Source: Nostoc sp. UCD121 (lineage in GTDB: Bacteria; Cyanobacteriota; Cyanobacteriia; Cyanobacteriales; Nostocaceae). Taken from it: a stretch of DNA of 64,000 nucleotides. The DNA is taken from the NCBI RefSeq assembly GCF_014222285.1, contig NZ_JACKZS010000014.1, forward strand, positions 1 through 64,000, read 5' to 3'. Of the stretch, positions 1-9,992 are shown piece after piece. The number at the start of each line of letters is the position of its first letter. The stretch's first letter is position 1. Both the position numbers and the translations under genes were made by a program. The notes below the pieces were generated by a model. It was not told where the DNA came from. It was given only the letters and a program-made list of their open reading frames with translations, and ran no database searches.

Positions 1-77
<77 letters not shown>

Positions 78-762
78 AATTTGGAAAGCTTTATAGCTCA
101 ATTTAGCTGCTCTTTTTTAACTTCAGCTTAGTTATCTTATTTTCTTGACGCAACACACTTGCTGTATTATTGCTTTCAAACTATAATATTTTCAAGGTTC
201 AGTATCCCTTTTCGCGAGTCGCTTTTAAGCTCTCCGCTTCAGGCACTTATTCAATATAGCGAACACAACTCCTTGTGTCAACTATTTTTTCCAAAATTCT
301 TTTGGACTGCTTTTCTGTCCCCTCTAACTCCCCACCGTACAGGCTTCTAGGCAACAATGGTTTATGCACTGTGTCGAGTAATAAGGGGGAAGTGTGAATT
401 TTCAATCGGTTATAGCTTTGTTGCATCAGTTCTGGGGTGAGCGCGGTTGTCTCATTGCCCAGCCCTACGATATTGATATATCTAATGTAGTAATGCAGGT
501 GGTGCATCTAAATAATAGATAGATAGTTGTAGATAGTTGCCGGAGTATTAGGATTACTGTTTCATTTTTGAAAAAGCACTATATATATATTGATGGCATC
601 CATCTGTACTTAACCTTGTGGCACCGATTTAATAATATAAATTTATACAAGTAGTATGCCCTTTGCTTGGGTATTGATAACTCATATCTCTTGCCAAAAG
701 CCGATCGCTCAATTTCACTCATTTCAGAATTTGGGCAGCTTACAGCTATGATCTGACAAAAA
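78..762 (-). other. rRNA operon leader/promoter region, no supported gene
   Basis: This 685-bp stretch separates the 16S start from the next gene. On the minus strand it must contain the rRNA promoter and processing leader. It is AT-rich near 580-600, with an alternating TA run. An 86-codon minus-strand frame at 247-507 is open but has no recognisable motif and lies where an rRNA leader is expected, so I do not call it a gene. Confidence 0.5.
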
Positions 763-1998
763 TTAATATTGACTTAATATTAAAAATACTGTCTGCAATA
801 AGCCGATAACAAAACCTAAAACACCACCTAAAGTCACAATGGCTTGCAATTCATTTTTGACAATTCCCTCGATAGCAGCTTCTAGATCCGCAGGTGAAGT
901 TGATTTCACGCGGTCAACTATCACTTGATCTATCGATAAAATCGGAATTGCCTGTGCCACAATTATTTCTAAATCTTTTTCCAAATACTTGTCTAAAATT
1001 AGAGCCAACTCTTGACTCATCACTTCTAAAGAAGTACTGACAACCGGTGAAGTACTAAGACGATTCAGTAGCACTACAGCAATATTTTCCCAATCAACAG
1101 AATCAGTTAATCCTTGTAAAAAATCGCTGCCACTGTTTTGGAGGTAATGGCGGACACTTTCGCGGGTGGTCTTTCGCAGTTGGCGCACCGTACCCATCGG
1201 CAAGTTTTGTAATGATAAATTTTGCAGGAATTTCCTGATGCGATCGCGTATTTGCAAATCTTGAGTCAATTCCTGCAAACGATTATTGGTAGCTTCTTTC
1301 TCATCTAAGCAAAAAGTTCGTAGCCGTGTAAGAGTGTTACGTAAGCCAAACAAATTTGCTACAACCCAATAAGTACCACTGGTTTTTTCGCGGAACCCTT
1401 CATCAATAATTTGAATCGTGCGATCGGTCAAAAAATCAACTATCGCTTGGCGCAGCATATCCGGTGGTAAAACTACTTCTAACAACCAATCAGCAAGCCT
1501 TGTCGCTTGTTCTTCACTCAGTTGAAATTCCAGCAATATCTGGTCAAAAATCTGATTGATTTGCGCTTCCAAAAAGTCTTCACGTCGCGCTAAAACCTTG
1601 AGTAACCGAGGTAAGGATTCCCCTAGCAAATCTCGCAAAATTCCCGCGACAATTTTGGCACTTTTCTCGTTTTTTTCTGTGTTGATTTGTTCAATCGCCA
1701 AACGCAACAGCCAGAGAATTGCTGCTTGCACGCGTTCTGTTTGCAACAAACGCCGCGCCAAATTTTGTAATTCTTGTGGTGTCAACAGTGACCCCATAAT
1801 GGTCTTGGAAATGTTCAGAGCTAGACGTTCCTGGTTGCGGGGAATCAAGCCAGGCGTGAAGGGTACTCTTCGTCCAGCAATGTAAATTGCTTTGTAAGGA
1901 CGGAACAACATTTTGATGGCTATATCATTTGTGAAATAGCCAATAATTCCACCCAGTACCGGGGGAGACACATAAAGCCAAAGATGAGACCAGTCCAC
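763..1998 (-). CDS. DUF445 family membrane protein
   Basis: A 411-residue protein that I recognise as a DUF445 (YheB-like) family member. It has an N-terminal hydrophobic segment with the typical [19 protein letters not shown] block (about residues 16-34), where the N-terminal helix turns into a conserved amphipathic stretch, followed by the family-typical [14 protein letters not shown] long helical middle with no catalytic signature follows. A second hydrophobic helix sits at the extreme C-terminus ([18 protein letters not shown]). The family's function is not established; the architecture suggests a membrane-anchored helical protein with both ends in the membrane. It is monocistronic between the rRNA leader and a repeat-rich spacer. 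Confidence 0.9.
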   Translation of the reverse strand: MDWSHLWLYVSPPVLGGIIGYFTNDIAIKMLFRPYKAIYIAGRRVPFTPGLIPRNQERLALNISKTIMGSLLTPQELQNLARRLLQTERVQAAILWLLRLAIEQINTEKNEKSAKIVAGILRDLLGESLPRLLKVLARREDFLEAQINQIFDQILLEFQLSEEQATRLADWLLEVVLPPDMLRQAIVDFLTDRTIQIIDEGFREKTSGTYWVVANLFGLRNTLTRLRTFCLDEKEATNNRLQELTQDLQIRDRIRKFLQNLSLQNLPMGTVRQLRKTTRESVRHYLQNSGSDFLQGLTDSVDWENIAVVLLNRLSTSPVVSTSLEVMSQELALILDKYLEKDLEIIVAQAIPILSIDQVIVDRVKSTSPADLEAAIEGIVKNELQAIVTLGGVLGFVIGLLQTVFLILSQY

Positions 1999-2027
1999 AG
2001 GATTTTGGATTTTGGATTTTGGATTGT
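1999..2027. repeat. Short tandem heptamer repeat (STRR), GGATTTT units
   Basis: About four consecutive copies of the 7-mer GGATTTT directly upstream of the DUF445 start codon. Heptamer STRRs of this kind are typical of Nostoc/Anabaena intergenic DNA. The spacer continues with related degenerate blocks (GGGATTGGGGATTGG). Confidence 0.75.
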
Positions 2028-2149
2028 GAATTCTAGATTAGAAATTAGGGATTGGGGATTGGTAATTGGCGGTTATTAGTTATAAGTTGTTTTTCCACTA
2101 ACTACTAACGATTTTCCATTAGCCATTACCTACTCCGCAGTCCCCAATC

Positions 2150-2262
2150 TAAAAGACGTTCGCAGACTCGCTCTAAGCGAATCTATGCCATTGGCAAAGC
2201 CTCTCGTTCGCGTTAGCGTCTCTGAAAGAGAAGAGAAGGCTTTACGCCACGCTATCCCAAAT
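2150..2262. repeat. Dispersed Nostoc-type interspersed repeat
   Basis: A GC-richer block with the words GCAGACTCGCTCTAAGCGA, GCGTTAGCGTCTCTG and AAGGCTTTACGCCACGCT, which can form several hairpins. Blocks of this composition recur between cyanobacterial genes; related words (GCTACGCTAACGCC) recur at about 4310-4330. It lies just downstream of menG. I see no coding potential. Confidence 0.55.
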
Positions 2263-2269
2263 CTAAAAT

Positions 2270-2983
2270 CTAAAATTTGCTGACTACCAGCACTCCCATC
2301 ATACCGTTCGCAATGGGGTAGTGTGTGGCAAGAGCAAAACCAACTTGACGCGCTAACTCTATTTGCTCTTGGCCTATGGGAAAGCGGTCTAAGCTGGGAC
2401 TGATGTAAGCATATTCTTCTTTTAACCCTAAATAATTGGCAACTGGCACCACGAAACTATCCAGATACAACTGCTGAAAGGCACGTAACTGAGGATTGCT
2501 CGGTCGATGAAAGTCCAAAATTGCAGCTTTAGCACCCGGTTTCAAAACACGGTATAACTCTTGGAGACTGCGAGGAATATCTTTAACATTCCTTAAACCA
2601 TAGCCCATTGTTGCGGCATCAAATTGGTTGTCGTCAAAGGGTAAATTTAGTACATCTGCTTCTACCCAGGCGATGCCTACGGCGGGCAAAGCCAACGCAG
2701 GTTGAGGGTATTGTTTTTGGGAACGTTCTTTAGCAGTTTCTAGTAGGTTGCAGGAAAAGTCCACTCCATATACATATCCTGTAGCTCCCACGCGCCTTGC
2801 CAAACGTAAAGCTAGATCGCCACTACCGCAGCACAAATCTAATGCAGTATCACCCGATTTAGCTGCACTCCATTTAACTGCCATTTCCTTCCAAATTCGA
2901 TGCTGTCCCAAACTCAACCAATCGTTCAATTGGTCATAAACTGGAGCAATACGGTTAAAAATGGATTGAACTTCGTTAGTCAT
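2270..2983 (-). CDS. menG: Demethylphylloquinone/menaquinone methyltransferase
   Basis: A 237-residue SAM-dependent methyltransferase of the UbiE/MenG (Ubie_methyltran) family. Near the N-terminus is VQSIFNRIAPVYDQLND, the classic family opening. The SAM-binding motif I is LDLCCGSGDLALRLA (about residues 49-63), followed by the acidic motif VYGVDFS. The family block MGYGLRNVKDIPRSLQELYR is at about 136-155, with PGAKAAILDFHRP after it. In cyanobacteria this enzyme methylates 2-phytyl-1,4-naphthoquinone, the last step of phylloquinone synthesis for photosystem I. Length is normal. It is transcribed alone, with a heptamer repeat between it and the next gene upstream. Confidence 0.93.
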   Translation of the reverse strand: MTNEVQSIFNRIAPVYDQLNDWLSLGQHRIWKEMAVKWSAAKSGDTALDLCCGSGDLALRLARRVGATGYVYGVDFSCNLLETAKERSQKQYPQPALALPAVGIAWVEADVLNLPFDDNQFDAATMGYGLRNVKDIPRSLQELYRVLKPGAKAAILDFHRPSNPQLRAFQQLYLDSFVVPVANYLGLKEEYAYISPSLDRFPIGQEQIELARQVGFALATHYPIANGMMGVLVVSKF

Positions 2984-3067
2984 TGGTCAATAATTCATTG
3001 GTCATTGGTCATTAGTCATTCGTCATTTGCCAAGGGTAAAAGACAAATGACAAAGGACAAATGACAA
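2984..3067. repeat. Short tandem heptamer repeat (STRR), ATTGGTC/ATTAGTC type
   Basis: A run of seven-base units (ATTGGTC, ATTAGTC, ATTCGTC) followed by inverted relatives (GACAAAT, GACAAAG). The whole spacer can fold back on itself. It separates menG from the upstream response regulator and is typical of heterocystous cyanobacteria. Confidence 0.75.
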
Positions 3068-4024
3068 CTACACAATGGTTTGATGGTATCCACTGCTAGT
3101 CAGAGCGATCGCTACCAGTTGTGCTGATAAATTAATTAGCATTAATTCATCTTCCCGCAAAGTGCAAGGTTGTTTCCACTGTAGCGATAATACGCCCAAA
3201 AGTTGATTATGGTAGCTAATTGGGATAACTAAATGTGCTTGCACACCAGTATTTTGGTAGTGAGTAGCATCAATTAGTTTAGTGTCTTTAGGTATATTTA
3301 AAGAAACTTGCATTTGCCCAGTGGCGATCGCTTGCGTTGTTAGTGGATCAAGAGATAGCCAATTCTCTATTTTACCTGTATCGCTGTAAGTTCCTTGAGT
3401 TGCAATCAGAGTATTTCCATCTGTAAGTTGTAAGATACAGCCTTCTGTCCCAAAAGTATCACTCACAGCCTTAGCGATTGGAGCGAGAGTTTCCTCTAAA
3501 CTAGAAGCTGCTTGAGTTACCTGCACCAAAACACTCAGCAGCGCCATTTGAGCATGAGCGCGGCGTAATTCTTCTGTACGTTGCTTGAGCAAGTCGTAGG
3601 TTTCTGCTGCTCTTTGCACCACTGCCTTGAGTTCTCCTGGGTCCCAAGGCTTGGTGATATATTTGTAGACTTGTCCAGCATTAATTGCCTCTACCAAGTC
3701 TTCAATATCAGTAAATCCAGTGAGAATTATCCTCACCGTATCGGGAAACTGAGGTACAGTTTTGCTCAGAAATTCAGTTCCTTTCATTTCTGGCATCCGT
3801 TGATCGGAGATAATCACAGCTACCTCCCCTTCTGCTGCCAAAACTTGTAGAGCGTTCACTCCACTATCAGCTTTCAGAACATTAAAGTCGCGTCGAAAGG
3901 TGCGATAAAGGAGATCGAGATTATCTGGCTCATCGTCAACTACCAATATTTTCAGCTTTTTTGGCCGTTCGAGAGTCATTACTTGATATTGGACTTTATC
4001 AATTTCGACACTGGGATTATCCAT
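3068..4024 (-). CDS. Response regulator with REC and GAF domains
   Basis: A 318-residue cytoplasmic signalling protein. An N-terminal receiver domain (about residues 22-145) has the acidic pocket VVDDEPDN, the phosphoacceptor Asp in IISDQRMPEMKG, Thr in ILTGFTD and Lys in YITKPWDP, so it should be phosphorylatable. A short helical linker follows, then a GAF-type domain (about 170-310) ending in a typical HNQLLGVLSLQW strand. There is no DNA-binding, HD-GYP or cyclase output. Its receiver resembles those of the RpfG type. No histidine kinase is adjacent, so its partner is unknown. The GAF ligand cannot be told from sequence. Confidence 0.88.
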   Translation of the reverse strand: MDNPSVEIDKVQYQVMTLERPKKLKILVVDDEPDNLDLLYRTFRRDFNVLKADSGVNALQVLAAEGEVAVIISDQRMPEMKGTEFLSKTVPQFPDTVRIILTGFTDIEDLVEAINAGQVYKYITKPWDPGELKAVVQRAAETYDLLKQRTEELRRAHAQMALLSVLVQVTQAASSLEETLAPIAKAVSDTFGTEGCILQLTDGNTLIATQGTYSDTGKIENWLSLDPLTTQAIATGQMQVSLNIPKDTKLIDATHYQNTGVQAHLVIPISYHNQLLGVLSLQWKQPCTLREDELMLINLSAQLVAIALTSSGYHQTIV

Positions 4025-4654
4025 AAGATATTTCCTTTAAATATTCACTATCTTGTTATATTCCATACCAAGCTTAGTTGAGAATAGCTAAAAATTGCCA
4101 AGGGTTTATACGGAGCTATTTTGCATATTTTAAAACTATAACAGTGAGCTATACAGAGAAAAATTACCTGCCAAAATATCTGAATTAGGAAAGACCGCAC
4201 CAGAAGAACCAACTAAATCAGCGTCACTATGGCGATTTTCATCATAGTAGGGCTGACGCAAAACTACACGCGGTAGGGGCTAATACCCTGTGGGAAATTC
4301 TACGCCCAGGGCTACGCTAACGCCAGTTCCTTGATGCTGGCGAACCCGTCCATCGGACTAGCTCATCACTTTGCGTCTACATGAATTGCTCTAAGAAGAA
4401 AATTAGGGTTTCAGCTAAAGTTTTGCATAGATTAAGGTAGGTTTATAAATCTCCTTTGGATACAACACGCAGTAGAGGCGCACAGATGTGCGTAGTGTTA
4501 CTTGTAGAAGGGCTTATAATTATATGGGTTGAAATTCCAACCTCCTGGCTTTTTCTAAACTCAAGGCAGTAGGTCTGGGTAATTCTATAGATTAGAATAA
4601 GACTTGCTCATGAGGTGTTAATCATCCTCTCAAGTTGAAGCTCGCATCCCGATT
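4025..4654. other. Intergenic region with dispersed repeat, no gene seen
   Basis: A 630-bp divergent spacer between the response regulator and Raf1. The middle (about 4245-4385) is a GC-rich interspersed repeat with GGGCTACGCTAACGCC and GATGCTGGCGAACCCGTCC words. No reading frame with protein-like composition was found. The promoter region of Raf1 must lie near 4500-4650. I could not identify a convincing -35/-10 pair. Confidence 0.5.
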
Positions 4655-5743
4655 ATGACTGATCTACCACCCAACGCTCAGAATCCCGAAGACAATGCTA
4701 CTAACGATGTAGCACAAGAGTTACTACGAAGACTGAGGCAAAAACAAGGCAACTGGGTGGAATGGGGAACGGCGATCGCCTCGTTGCTAAAAACCGGTTA
4801 CAACCCCCAAGAAATTTTTGAGGCGACTGGATTTGAGCCAATTCAACAAAATCAGGTAGTTGTTGGTTCTCAAGTTTACAATTCTTTGGAAAACTCTGGA
4901 GTATCGGAAGAAACGCGATCGCACTATGCCACACGCGGCAGTGATGTTTTATACGAACTCCGTTTGCTCACCCAAGAAGAACGCGCCGCCGCTGCCGAAC
5001 TGATCTTTTTCCATAATGTTGATGCTGATGAGGCACGGGATATAGCAAAAGCACTTAAAGAGTTCTCTTATTACCGCACTTTGCCAGAAGGGTTTTCTGC
5101 CCATCCTGGAGATGCTGTTGCTCATCAAGTTTGGAAACTGGCACGCCAAAATGCAGATTTACAACAGCGATCGCGCCTGATCGCCAAAGGTTTACGTTTT
5201 GCTCACACGCCAGCAGCAAGGCAAAAAATCGAACACCTACTGACTGATTTTACTACCGTTCCCCAGCGTCCAGCGCCAATTTTACCCTTTTACCGCCTGG
5301 AATTCGAAGAACAATTACCCCGAATTTTGCCCGTAGTAGGTGAGTTGCCATTATCACGGCAAGATTTGCAAGCTGTGCCGATATTGACAGAAATTGAACC
5401 ATTTCGTCTGGTTAAGTTTTCTGGAGAGCAAGCTTGGGTTCCATTACCAGGATGGCAAGTGCTATTGGCGGCAGAAGATCCAGTAGTGATTTTAGCGAAT
5501 AGCGATCGCTTTCCCATCCAAACCCAAAGCCAAGTCGGGCCCGTCGTAGTTGTGATAGATCGTGCCAAACGAGAATGGGATGCCTCTAGCTATTTTGTTG
5601 TTGAAAAGGGTGGTGAATTAGATTTTCAGTGGTTTGAAACTGAGCCAGAAATTCCTTTACTAGGACAAATTATTATCATTGTGCGTCCTAAGAAAATTCT
5701 GGATGAAGAATTAACTAAGGATTCCTGGCAGATTGACGAATAA
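4655..5743 (+). CDS. raf1: Rubisco accumulation factor 1
   Basis: A 362-residue protein matching the Raf1 chaperone family, which assembles RbcL dimers into the Rubisco octamer core in cyanobacteria and plants. Diagnostic features are the N-terminal helical domain (LLRRLRQKQGNWVEWG, GYNPQEIFEATGFEP), the RGSDVLYELRLLTQEERAAAA stretch, the middle linker with PILPFYRLEFEEQLPRI and the C-terminal beta domain (PGWQVLLAAEDPVVIL through GQIIIIVRPK). Length matches the family. ATG follows a long leader. It is convergent with the AAA ATPase gene downstream, from which it is separated by a perfect palindrome. Confidence 0.95.
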   Translation: MTDLPPNAQNPEDNATNDVAQELLRRLRQKQGNWVEWGTAIASLLKTGYNPQEIFEATGFEPIQQNQVVVGSQVYNSLENSGVSEETRSHYATRGSDVLYELRLLTQEERAAAAELIFFHNVDADEARDIAKALKEFSYYRTLPEGFSAHPGDAVAHQVWKLARQNADLQQRSRLIAKGLRFAHTPAARQKIEHLLTDFTTVPQRPAPILPFYRLEFEEQLPRILPVVGELPLSRQDLQAVPILTEIEPFRLVKFSGEQAWVPLPGWQVLLAAEDPVVILANSDRFPIQTQSQVGPVVVVIDRAKREWDASSYFVVEKGGELDFQWFETEPEIPLLGQIIIIVRPKKILDEELTKDSWQIDE

Positions 5744-5756
5744 TTGCAGAAGAATT

Positions 5757-5780
5757 CAGAATTCAGAATTCTGAATTCTG
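5757..5780. terminator. 24-bp perfect palindrome between convergent genes
   Basis: A perfect self-complementary 24-mer built from GAATTC-containing units lies 14 bp after the raf1 stop and 19 bp before the stop of the convergent AAA ATPase gene. Its position suits a bidirectional transcription end. There is no T-run, so termination is an inference. Confidence 0.5.
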
Positions 5781-5798
5781 TTTCGATAAAATTTCGTG

Positions 5799-7028
5799 TT
5801 AATTTTCTAAATCTTTACTGATAACAGTTGTGCTGCCCATTTGTTCTCGCAGAATTGCAACTTGAGAAATCATGATTTTCTCTAGTCCCCCAGTTTCCAT
5901 TGCTCCCATCCAACTAATCATTGACGAGAGAAATAATTCTTTGAGGTAGGCAAAAGAAAAGCCTTCTGTCAATGCAGCCATCTGACTTACAACCTCCTCA
6001 GATAATCCCATTCCACTGTTTAATTTATCATTCCACAATGTGATGTAGGTTTCTCGTTCGGGAAACGCTGGCAGATCAAAATGATATTTCCGATCAAAGC
6101 GGCTGGGGCGATCGCTAATTGCTGAATCTAAACGTTCTGGATGATTAGTGGTTGCAATAGTCACAATTCCTTGATTAGAGGCAAACCCATCAAGCTCATT
6201 CAAAAAGAAAGAGCGGTTTTCATCATTCAATAGAGAGTCAATATCTTCTAATACCAAAACACAAGGGGCAGATTGCCGTGCTTGTTTGAATACTTTACGG
6301 ATATTGTCGCTATCAGTAGCATACTCAGACTTAAAGCTTTTAACGTACAAGCAAGGCTGCTGCATTTGATTAATTAATGCTTTCACCGTATGCGTTTTTC
6401 CATTTCCTGGTGAGCCAATAAATAAAATGCCACGTTTCCAAGGAACACTGTAATTTGCGTAAGTTTCGCGGGAGGCAAAGAAGTTTATTAGGTCATCTTG
6501 AATATCTTGTTTAAGGGTTTTATGCAAAACTAGATTCTCAAAAGTTGAGTCTTGAATAGATTGAAAAAGTTCGGGATTTTTATCCCAGTAACCATCTTCA
6601 AAAACTAACAGTTCATCACGAATTTCTGAGTTCCACTCACAAACTGCGGCGAAAAAGTTTTCAGCTACTTCTGAACTATCTGCCAAAATCCAAGAATAAC
6701 GAGTTTTACAATAACCTTCATTCCAACTCATTAAGACGACATCAAGTTTATTTCCTTGCCATGAAACTTGAAATCTGGCATTTTCATTATATTTATAAAT
6801 CTCGTTATACATGCCATTCCAACCAGTAAGTATCTGGTTATGGATATGATTATCATGTTTAATTTTGCAGAAATTTGCCTCAGCGTACTTTTCTAAATTG
6901 AAAGAACTATCATTACTTTCTAACAATGCTTTTTTAGGATAAATAGCTGCTAGCTCCTGACTAACATGATAGGAAATAGCATTATTAGATAAGCTAAGAC
7001 CTTGTGTAATTATTTTTTGAATTTTCAT
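5799..7028 (-). CDS. AAA+ ATPase, single domain
   Basis: A 409-residue ATPase. The N-terminal ~190 residues are unrecognised. The AAA core has Walker A GSPGNGKT (about 208-215), Walker B VLVLEDIDS (about 257-265), sensor 1 IATTNHPE and an arginine-finger region with DRPSRFDRK. This resembles the FtsH/BCS1-like classical AAA group, but there is no protease domain and no transmembrane helix. A C-terminal lid helix follows (EGFSFAYLKELFLSSM). The substrate is unknown. The gene is divergent from the helicase gene at 7152. Confidence 0.85.
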   Translation of the reverse strand: MKIQKIITQGLSLSNNAISYHVSQELAAIYPKKALLESNDSSFNLEKYAEANFCKIKHDNHIHNQILTGWNGMYNEIYKYNENARFQVSWQGNKLDVVLMSWNEGYCKTRYSWILADSSEVAENFFAAVCEWNSEIRDELLVFEDGYWDKNPELFQSIQDSTFENLVLHKTLKQDIQDDLINFFASRETYANYSVPWKRGILFIGSPGNGKTHTVKALINQMQQPCLYVKSFKSEYATDSDNIRKVFKQARQSAPCVLVLEDIDSLLNDENRSFFLNELDGFASNQGIVTIATTNHPERLDSAISDRPSRFDRKYHFDLPAFPERETYITLWNDKLNSGMGLSEEVVSQMAALTEGFSFAYLKELFLSSMISWMGAMETGGLEKIMISQVAILREQMGSTTVISKDLEN

Positions 7029-7151
7029 CTTTATTTATTTTTCTGGTTAGTTAGAGCTTAGAAAGATATCAAATTAAGCTAATCTAACATTAAGATGGCT
7101 GAATTGCGAATTCCGGCTTAAAGAATTATTCTTCCAAATATAAAGTTTGAT

Positions 7152-9566
7152 ATGTCAGACTCTAAATTTACTACTCCAATAGCTCAATCACTCCATTCAG
7201 AATTGTCTGAGCGATCGCCTGTTTCTAACCTGGGGGAGAAGATTCTCGCAATTCGTAATAGTCTACGCCCTGGACAACAACAAATGGCTGACTGGGGATC
7301 TGGCCCTTTGGCTATTTCTGCCGTTCCTGGTGCAGGCAAATCTACTGGGATGGCGGCGGCGGCGGCGATCGCAATCGCGCGTCAATATGAACGTTATGCC
7401 CAGTCGCGCCCATCCTCGCGTCGTCATTTGGTAGTCGTCACCTTTACTCGCTCTGCTGCTGCCAATATTAAAGCGAAGATCCGCAAATTCTTACGAGATG
7501 ATTTATCTCTCCCTCAGACTGGATTCTTTGTCTATACCCTACATGGTCTAGCGTTGAATATTGCTAGCCGCCATTCTGATTTATCCGGTTTGCAGTTAGA
7601 AAATGTCACATTAATTACACCGACCCAAAGCCACCGTTTTATCCGAACAGCCGTAGAGCAATGGATTGCAAATAATCCAGGAATATATTTGCGGTTATTA
7701 GAAGGTCATCAATTTGATGGAGAAGAGACAGAAAGATTGCGTCGCCAATCGGTGCTACGAACAGAAGTATTACCGGAATTGGCGAATACGGTAATTCATG
7801 AAGCCAAAAGTTCGGGGATATCACCAGAAAAACTGCGGGAGTGGAGTAAACAAACCACAGATGAATATACAATTTTGAGCGTAGCGGCGGGATTGTATGA
7901 ACAATATCAAAACTTAATGCGATCGCGTGACTTCATCGATTACGACGATATGATTTTAGCCGCACTGCGCGTTTTAGAAAACGACAGCGCCCGTCGCATT
8001 GAGCAAAACCAAGTTTTCGCCGTCTTTGAAGATGAAGCCCAAGATTCTAGTCCCCTACAGACGCAACTGTTAGAAATTTTGGCGAGTGATGGGTACAAAG
8101 GTGATAAATCCTCAATCCTGGCTCCTCACACCTCACTCAATCTAGTCCGAGTCGGCGACCCCAACCAAGCAATTAACTCTACCTTTACCCCAGCCGATCC
8201 GATTTATTTCCGGCAATTTTGCGAAGAGTGCGATCGCATTGAACGATTGGCAACGATGGATCAAGCCGGTCGCAGTACTAGAATTATCATTGAAGCTGCT
8301 AACTTTGCCCTCAAATGGATCAATAATCAATCTTTAGCAAAAACGAATAACGGACAACAGATTCCTGACAACCGACAAGTACCATTTCGCTTGCAGACAA
8401 TTCGCCCTGTTGAAACTGGCGATCCACAAAAGAACGCCAACCCAGCACCTATAGGACGGGGATTAGAACTTTATACACCACGTGATATTCATCACACCGT
8501 TGAATTGTTATCTCAAAGAGTAATTGAGTTATTTGGTGAAGACCCAACACAAAATAGTGCAGCGATTTTAGTGCGAGAAAATCGCCAAGGAAGATGGCTA
8601 TCAGAGGCTCTAGCACCTGTATGCAAAGAGCATAATATTACACTCTACGATGTGGGAGAACGCGATCGCCGTTCTCATGTTCCTCAAGAGATTTTAGCAT
8701 TGCTGCAATTTTGCGATCGCCCTCACTCCCCCGATTACCTCAAAGCCGCCTTGGAAGCATTAGTACAGCGCCAATTAATTCCTACTCAAGACCTCAACGC
8801 CCTTGCTAGTCTACCAGAAGAATTTTTGTATCCTGGCCCCCTAGCAGCACCCCAGACAGAAACAGTCCAAAAGGCTGCACGCTTGTGTCGCAATTTACTT
8901 CGCGCCCGCTTGGAATTGCCCCTGTATCAGCTAATTTCCTTTCTTGCCTTGACCTTAAATTACGACCAGGCAGAATTAGCAACTGCTGACAAACTTGCAG
9001 AACGGGTAAATCAGCAGATAGCTGGCAATAGTTCAATGGGGGGAATGCTGTCAGCTTTAAGTGAAATCGTCAGTTCCGAAAGGTTTGAACCAGTGGAAAC
9101 CGAAGATTCGGAAGAACGTTACACTCGTCGCGGTCAACTGACCATTATTACCATGCACAAAGCCAAAGGGCTAGATTGGGACTATGTATTTCTTCCATTT
9201 CTCCACGAAAACTTGATTCCTGGTAGATTTTGGGTTCCTCCCCAAAGCCAGTTTTTAGGTGATTTTACCTTATCAGAAGTAGCCCGCGCCCAAATTCGTG
9301 CTGCTCTCCACGGAGAATCCACCATACCAGATGTTACGCAAGCATGGGAACAAGCAAAGCACTTGAAAATATCTGAGGAGTACCGTTTACTCTACGTTGC
9401 GATGACACGGGCCAAACGTCTGGTATGGATGTCAGCAGCGCAGAAAGCTCCATTTACTTGGAGTAAACCAGATAATTTACAAGAACAAGCGCCTTGCCCA
9501 GTATTCCCAGCATTAAAGCGCCAATTTCCTGAATGTGTGGCGAATTTAGCGGTAATGGCTAAATAA
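7152..9566 (+). CDS. UvrD/Rep-family ATP-dependent DNA helicase
   Basis: An 804-residue superfamily 1A helicase. Visible motifs in order: Q-motif region LRPGQQQMADW, Walker A AVPGAGKST (about 56-64), motif Ia VVTFTRSAAANIKAKI, motif II FEDEAQDSS (about 292-300), motif III VRVGDPNQAIN, motif IV-like GRSTRIIIEAA, motif V ITMHKAKGLDWDYVF (about 662-676) and motif VI EYRLLYVAMTRAKRLVW (about 744-760). It should translocate 3'->5' on single-stranded DNA. The C-terminal nuclease or UvrB-interaction tail of PcrA/RecB is absent. It resembles the cyanobacterial stand-alone UvrD-like helicases more than UvrD proper. It has its own promoter region, divergent from the AAA ATPase. Confidence 0.92.
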   Translation: MSDSKFTTPIAQSLHSELSERSPVSNLGEKILAIRNSLRPGQQQMADWGSGPLAISAVPGAGKSTGMAAAAAIAIARQYERYAQSRPSSRRHLVVVTFTRSAAANIKAKIRKFLRDDLSLPQTGFFVYTLHGLALNIASRHSDLSGLQLENVTLITPTQSHRFIRTAVEQWIANNPGIYLRLLEGHQFDGEETERLRRQSVLRTEVLPELANTVIHEAKSSGISPEKLREWSKQTTDEYTILSVAAGLYEQYQNLMRSRDFIDYDDMILAALRVLENDSARRIEQNQVFAVFEDEAQDSSPLQTQLLEILASDGYKGDKSSILAPHTSLNLVRVGDPNQAINSTFTPADPIYFRQFCEECDRIERLATMDQAGRSTRIIIEAANFALKWINNQSLAKTNNGQQIPDNRQVPFRLQTIRPVETGDPQKNANPAPIGRGLELYTPRDIHHTVELLSQRVIELFGEDPTQNSAAILVRENRQGRWLSEALAPVCKEHNITLYDVGERDRRSHVPQEILALLQFCDRPHSPDYLKAALEALVQRQLIPTQDLNALASLPEEFLYPGPLAAPQTETVQKAARLCRNLLRARLELPLYQLISFLALTLNYDQAELATADKLAERVNQQIAGNSSMGGMLSALSEIVSSERFEPVETEDSEERYTRRGQLTIITMHKAKGLDWDYVFLPFLHENLIPGRFWVPPQSQFLGDFTLSEVARAQIRAALHGESTIPDVTQAWEQAKHLKISEEYRLLYVAMTRAKRLVWMSAAQKAPFTWSKPDNLQEQAPCPVFPALKRQFPECVANLAVMAK

Positions 9567-9727
9567 AGGCGATCAAAATTTTTAAGAAATTGAAGAAATT
9601 TAAAGTGATTAGCGATCGCAGCATCCCAGAATATCTGTATAAAATAAATTATCTCTTGTGGAATTTGCCATTTCAAAATTGGTGTTATACATTGGTGTTC
9701 AGCTTTTAATCAGAAATATATTTATCA

Positions 9728-9895
9728 ATGAAAACCCAACAAATCAGTTCCACCACAATAGTAAATAGACCCACCAAAACGAAAAAACAGTCTTTTCCTG
9801 GCATGAATATTGGTAGCCCCAAAGCACCATTCCGCCAATGCAAGAAAACAGTACAACAGCATGAATTACTCAGTGATTGGGAACATGCGAGTTAA
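9728..9895 (+). CDS. Small hypothetical protein, 55 aa
   Basis: An ATG-to-TAA frame of 55 codons, too short for most gene callers. The product is basic, with a Lys-rich N-terminal half (TKTKKQSFPGMNIGSPK) and a C-terminal HELLSDWEHAS. It has no membrane helix and no known motif. No clear Shine-Dalgarno precedes it. It sits between a helicase and a convergent acetyltransferase. Composition looks protein-like (FPGMNIGSPKAPFRQCKK), but the call rests only on this. Confidence 0.35.
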   Translation: MKTQQISSTTIVNRPTKTKKQSFPGMNIGSPKAPFRQCKKTVQQHELLSDWEHAS

Positions 9896-9992
9896 TTTAT
9901 TGACATAATTTTATGCCAAATTACGGTTATCATGTTGACTTCTGTGCAACTCCCAGTATTTGATTGGGCATTAACTAAGAAACCATTTTAAA

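Noticed and set aside
247-507. 86-codon minus-strand frame upstream of the 16S gene
   Set aside because: It lies in the rRNA promoter/leader, has no recognisable motif and no good ribosome-binding site; a chance frame is more likely.
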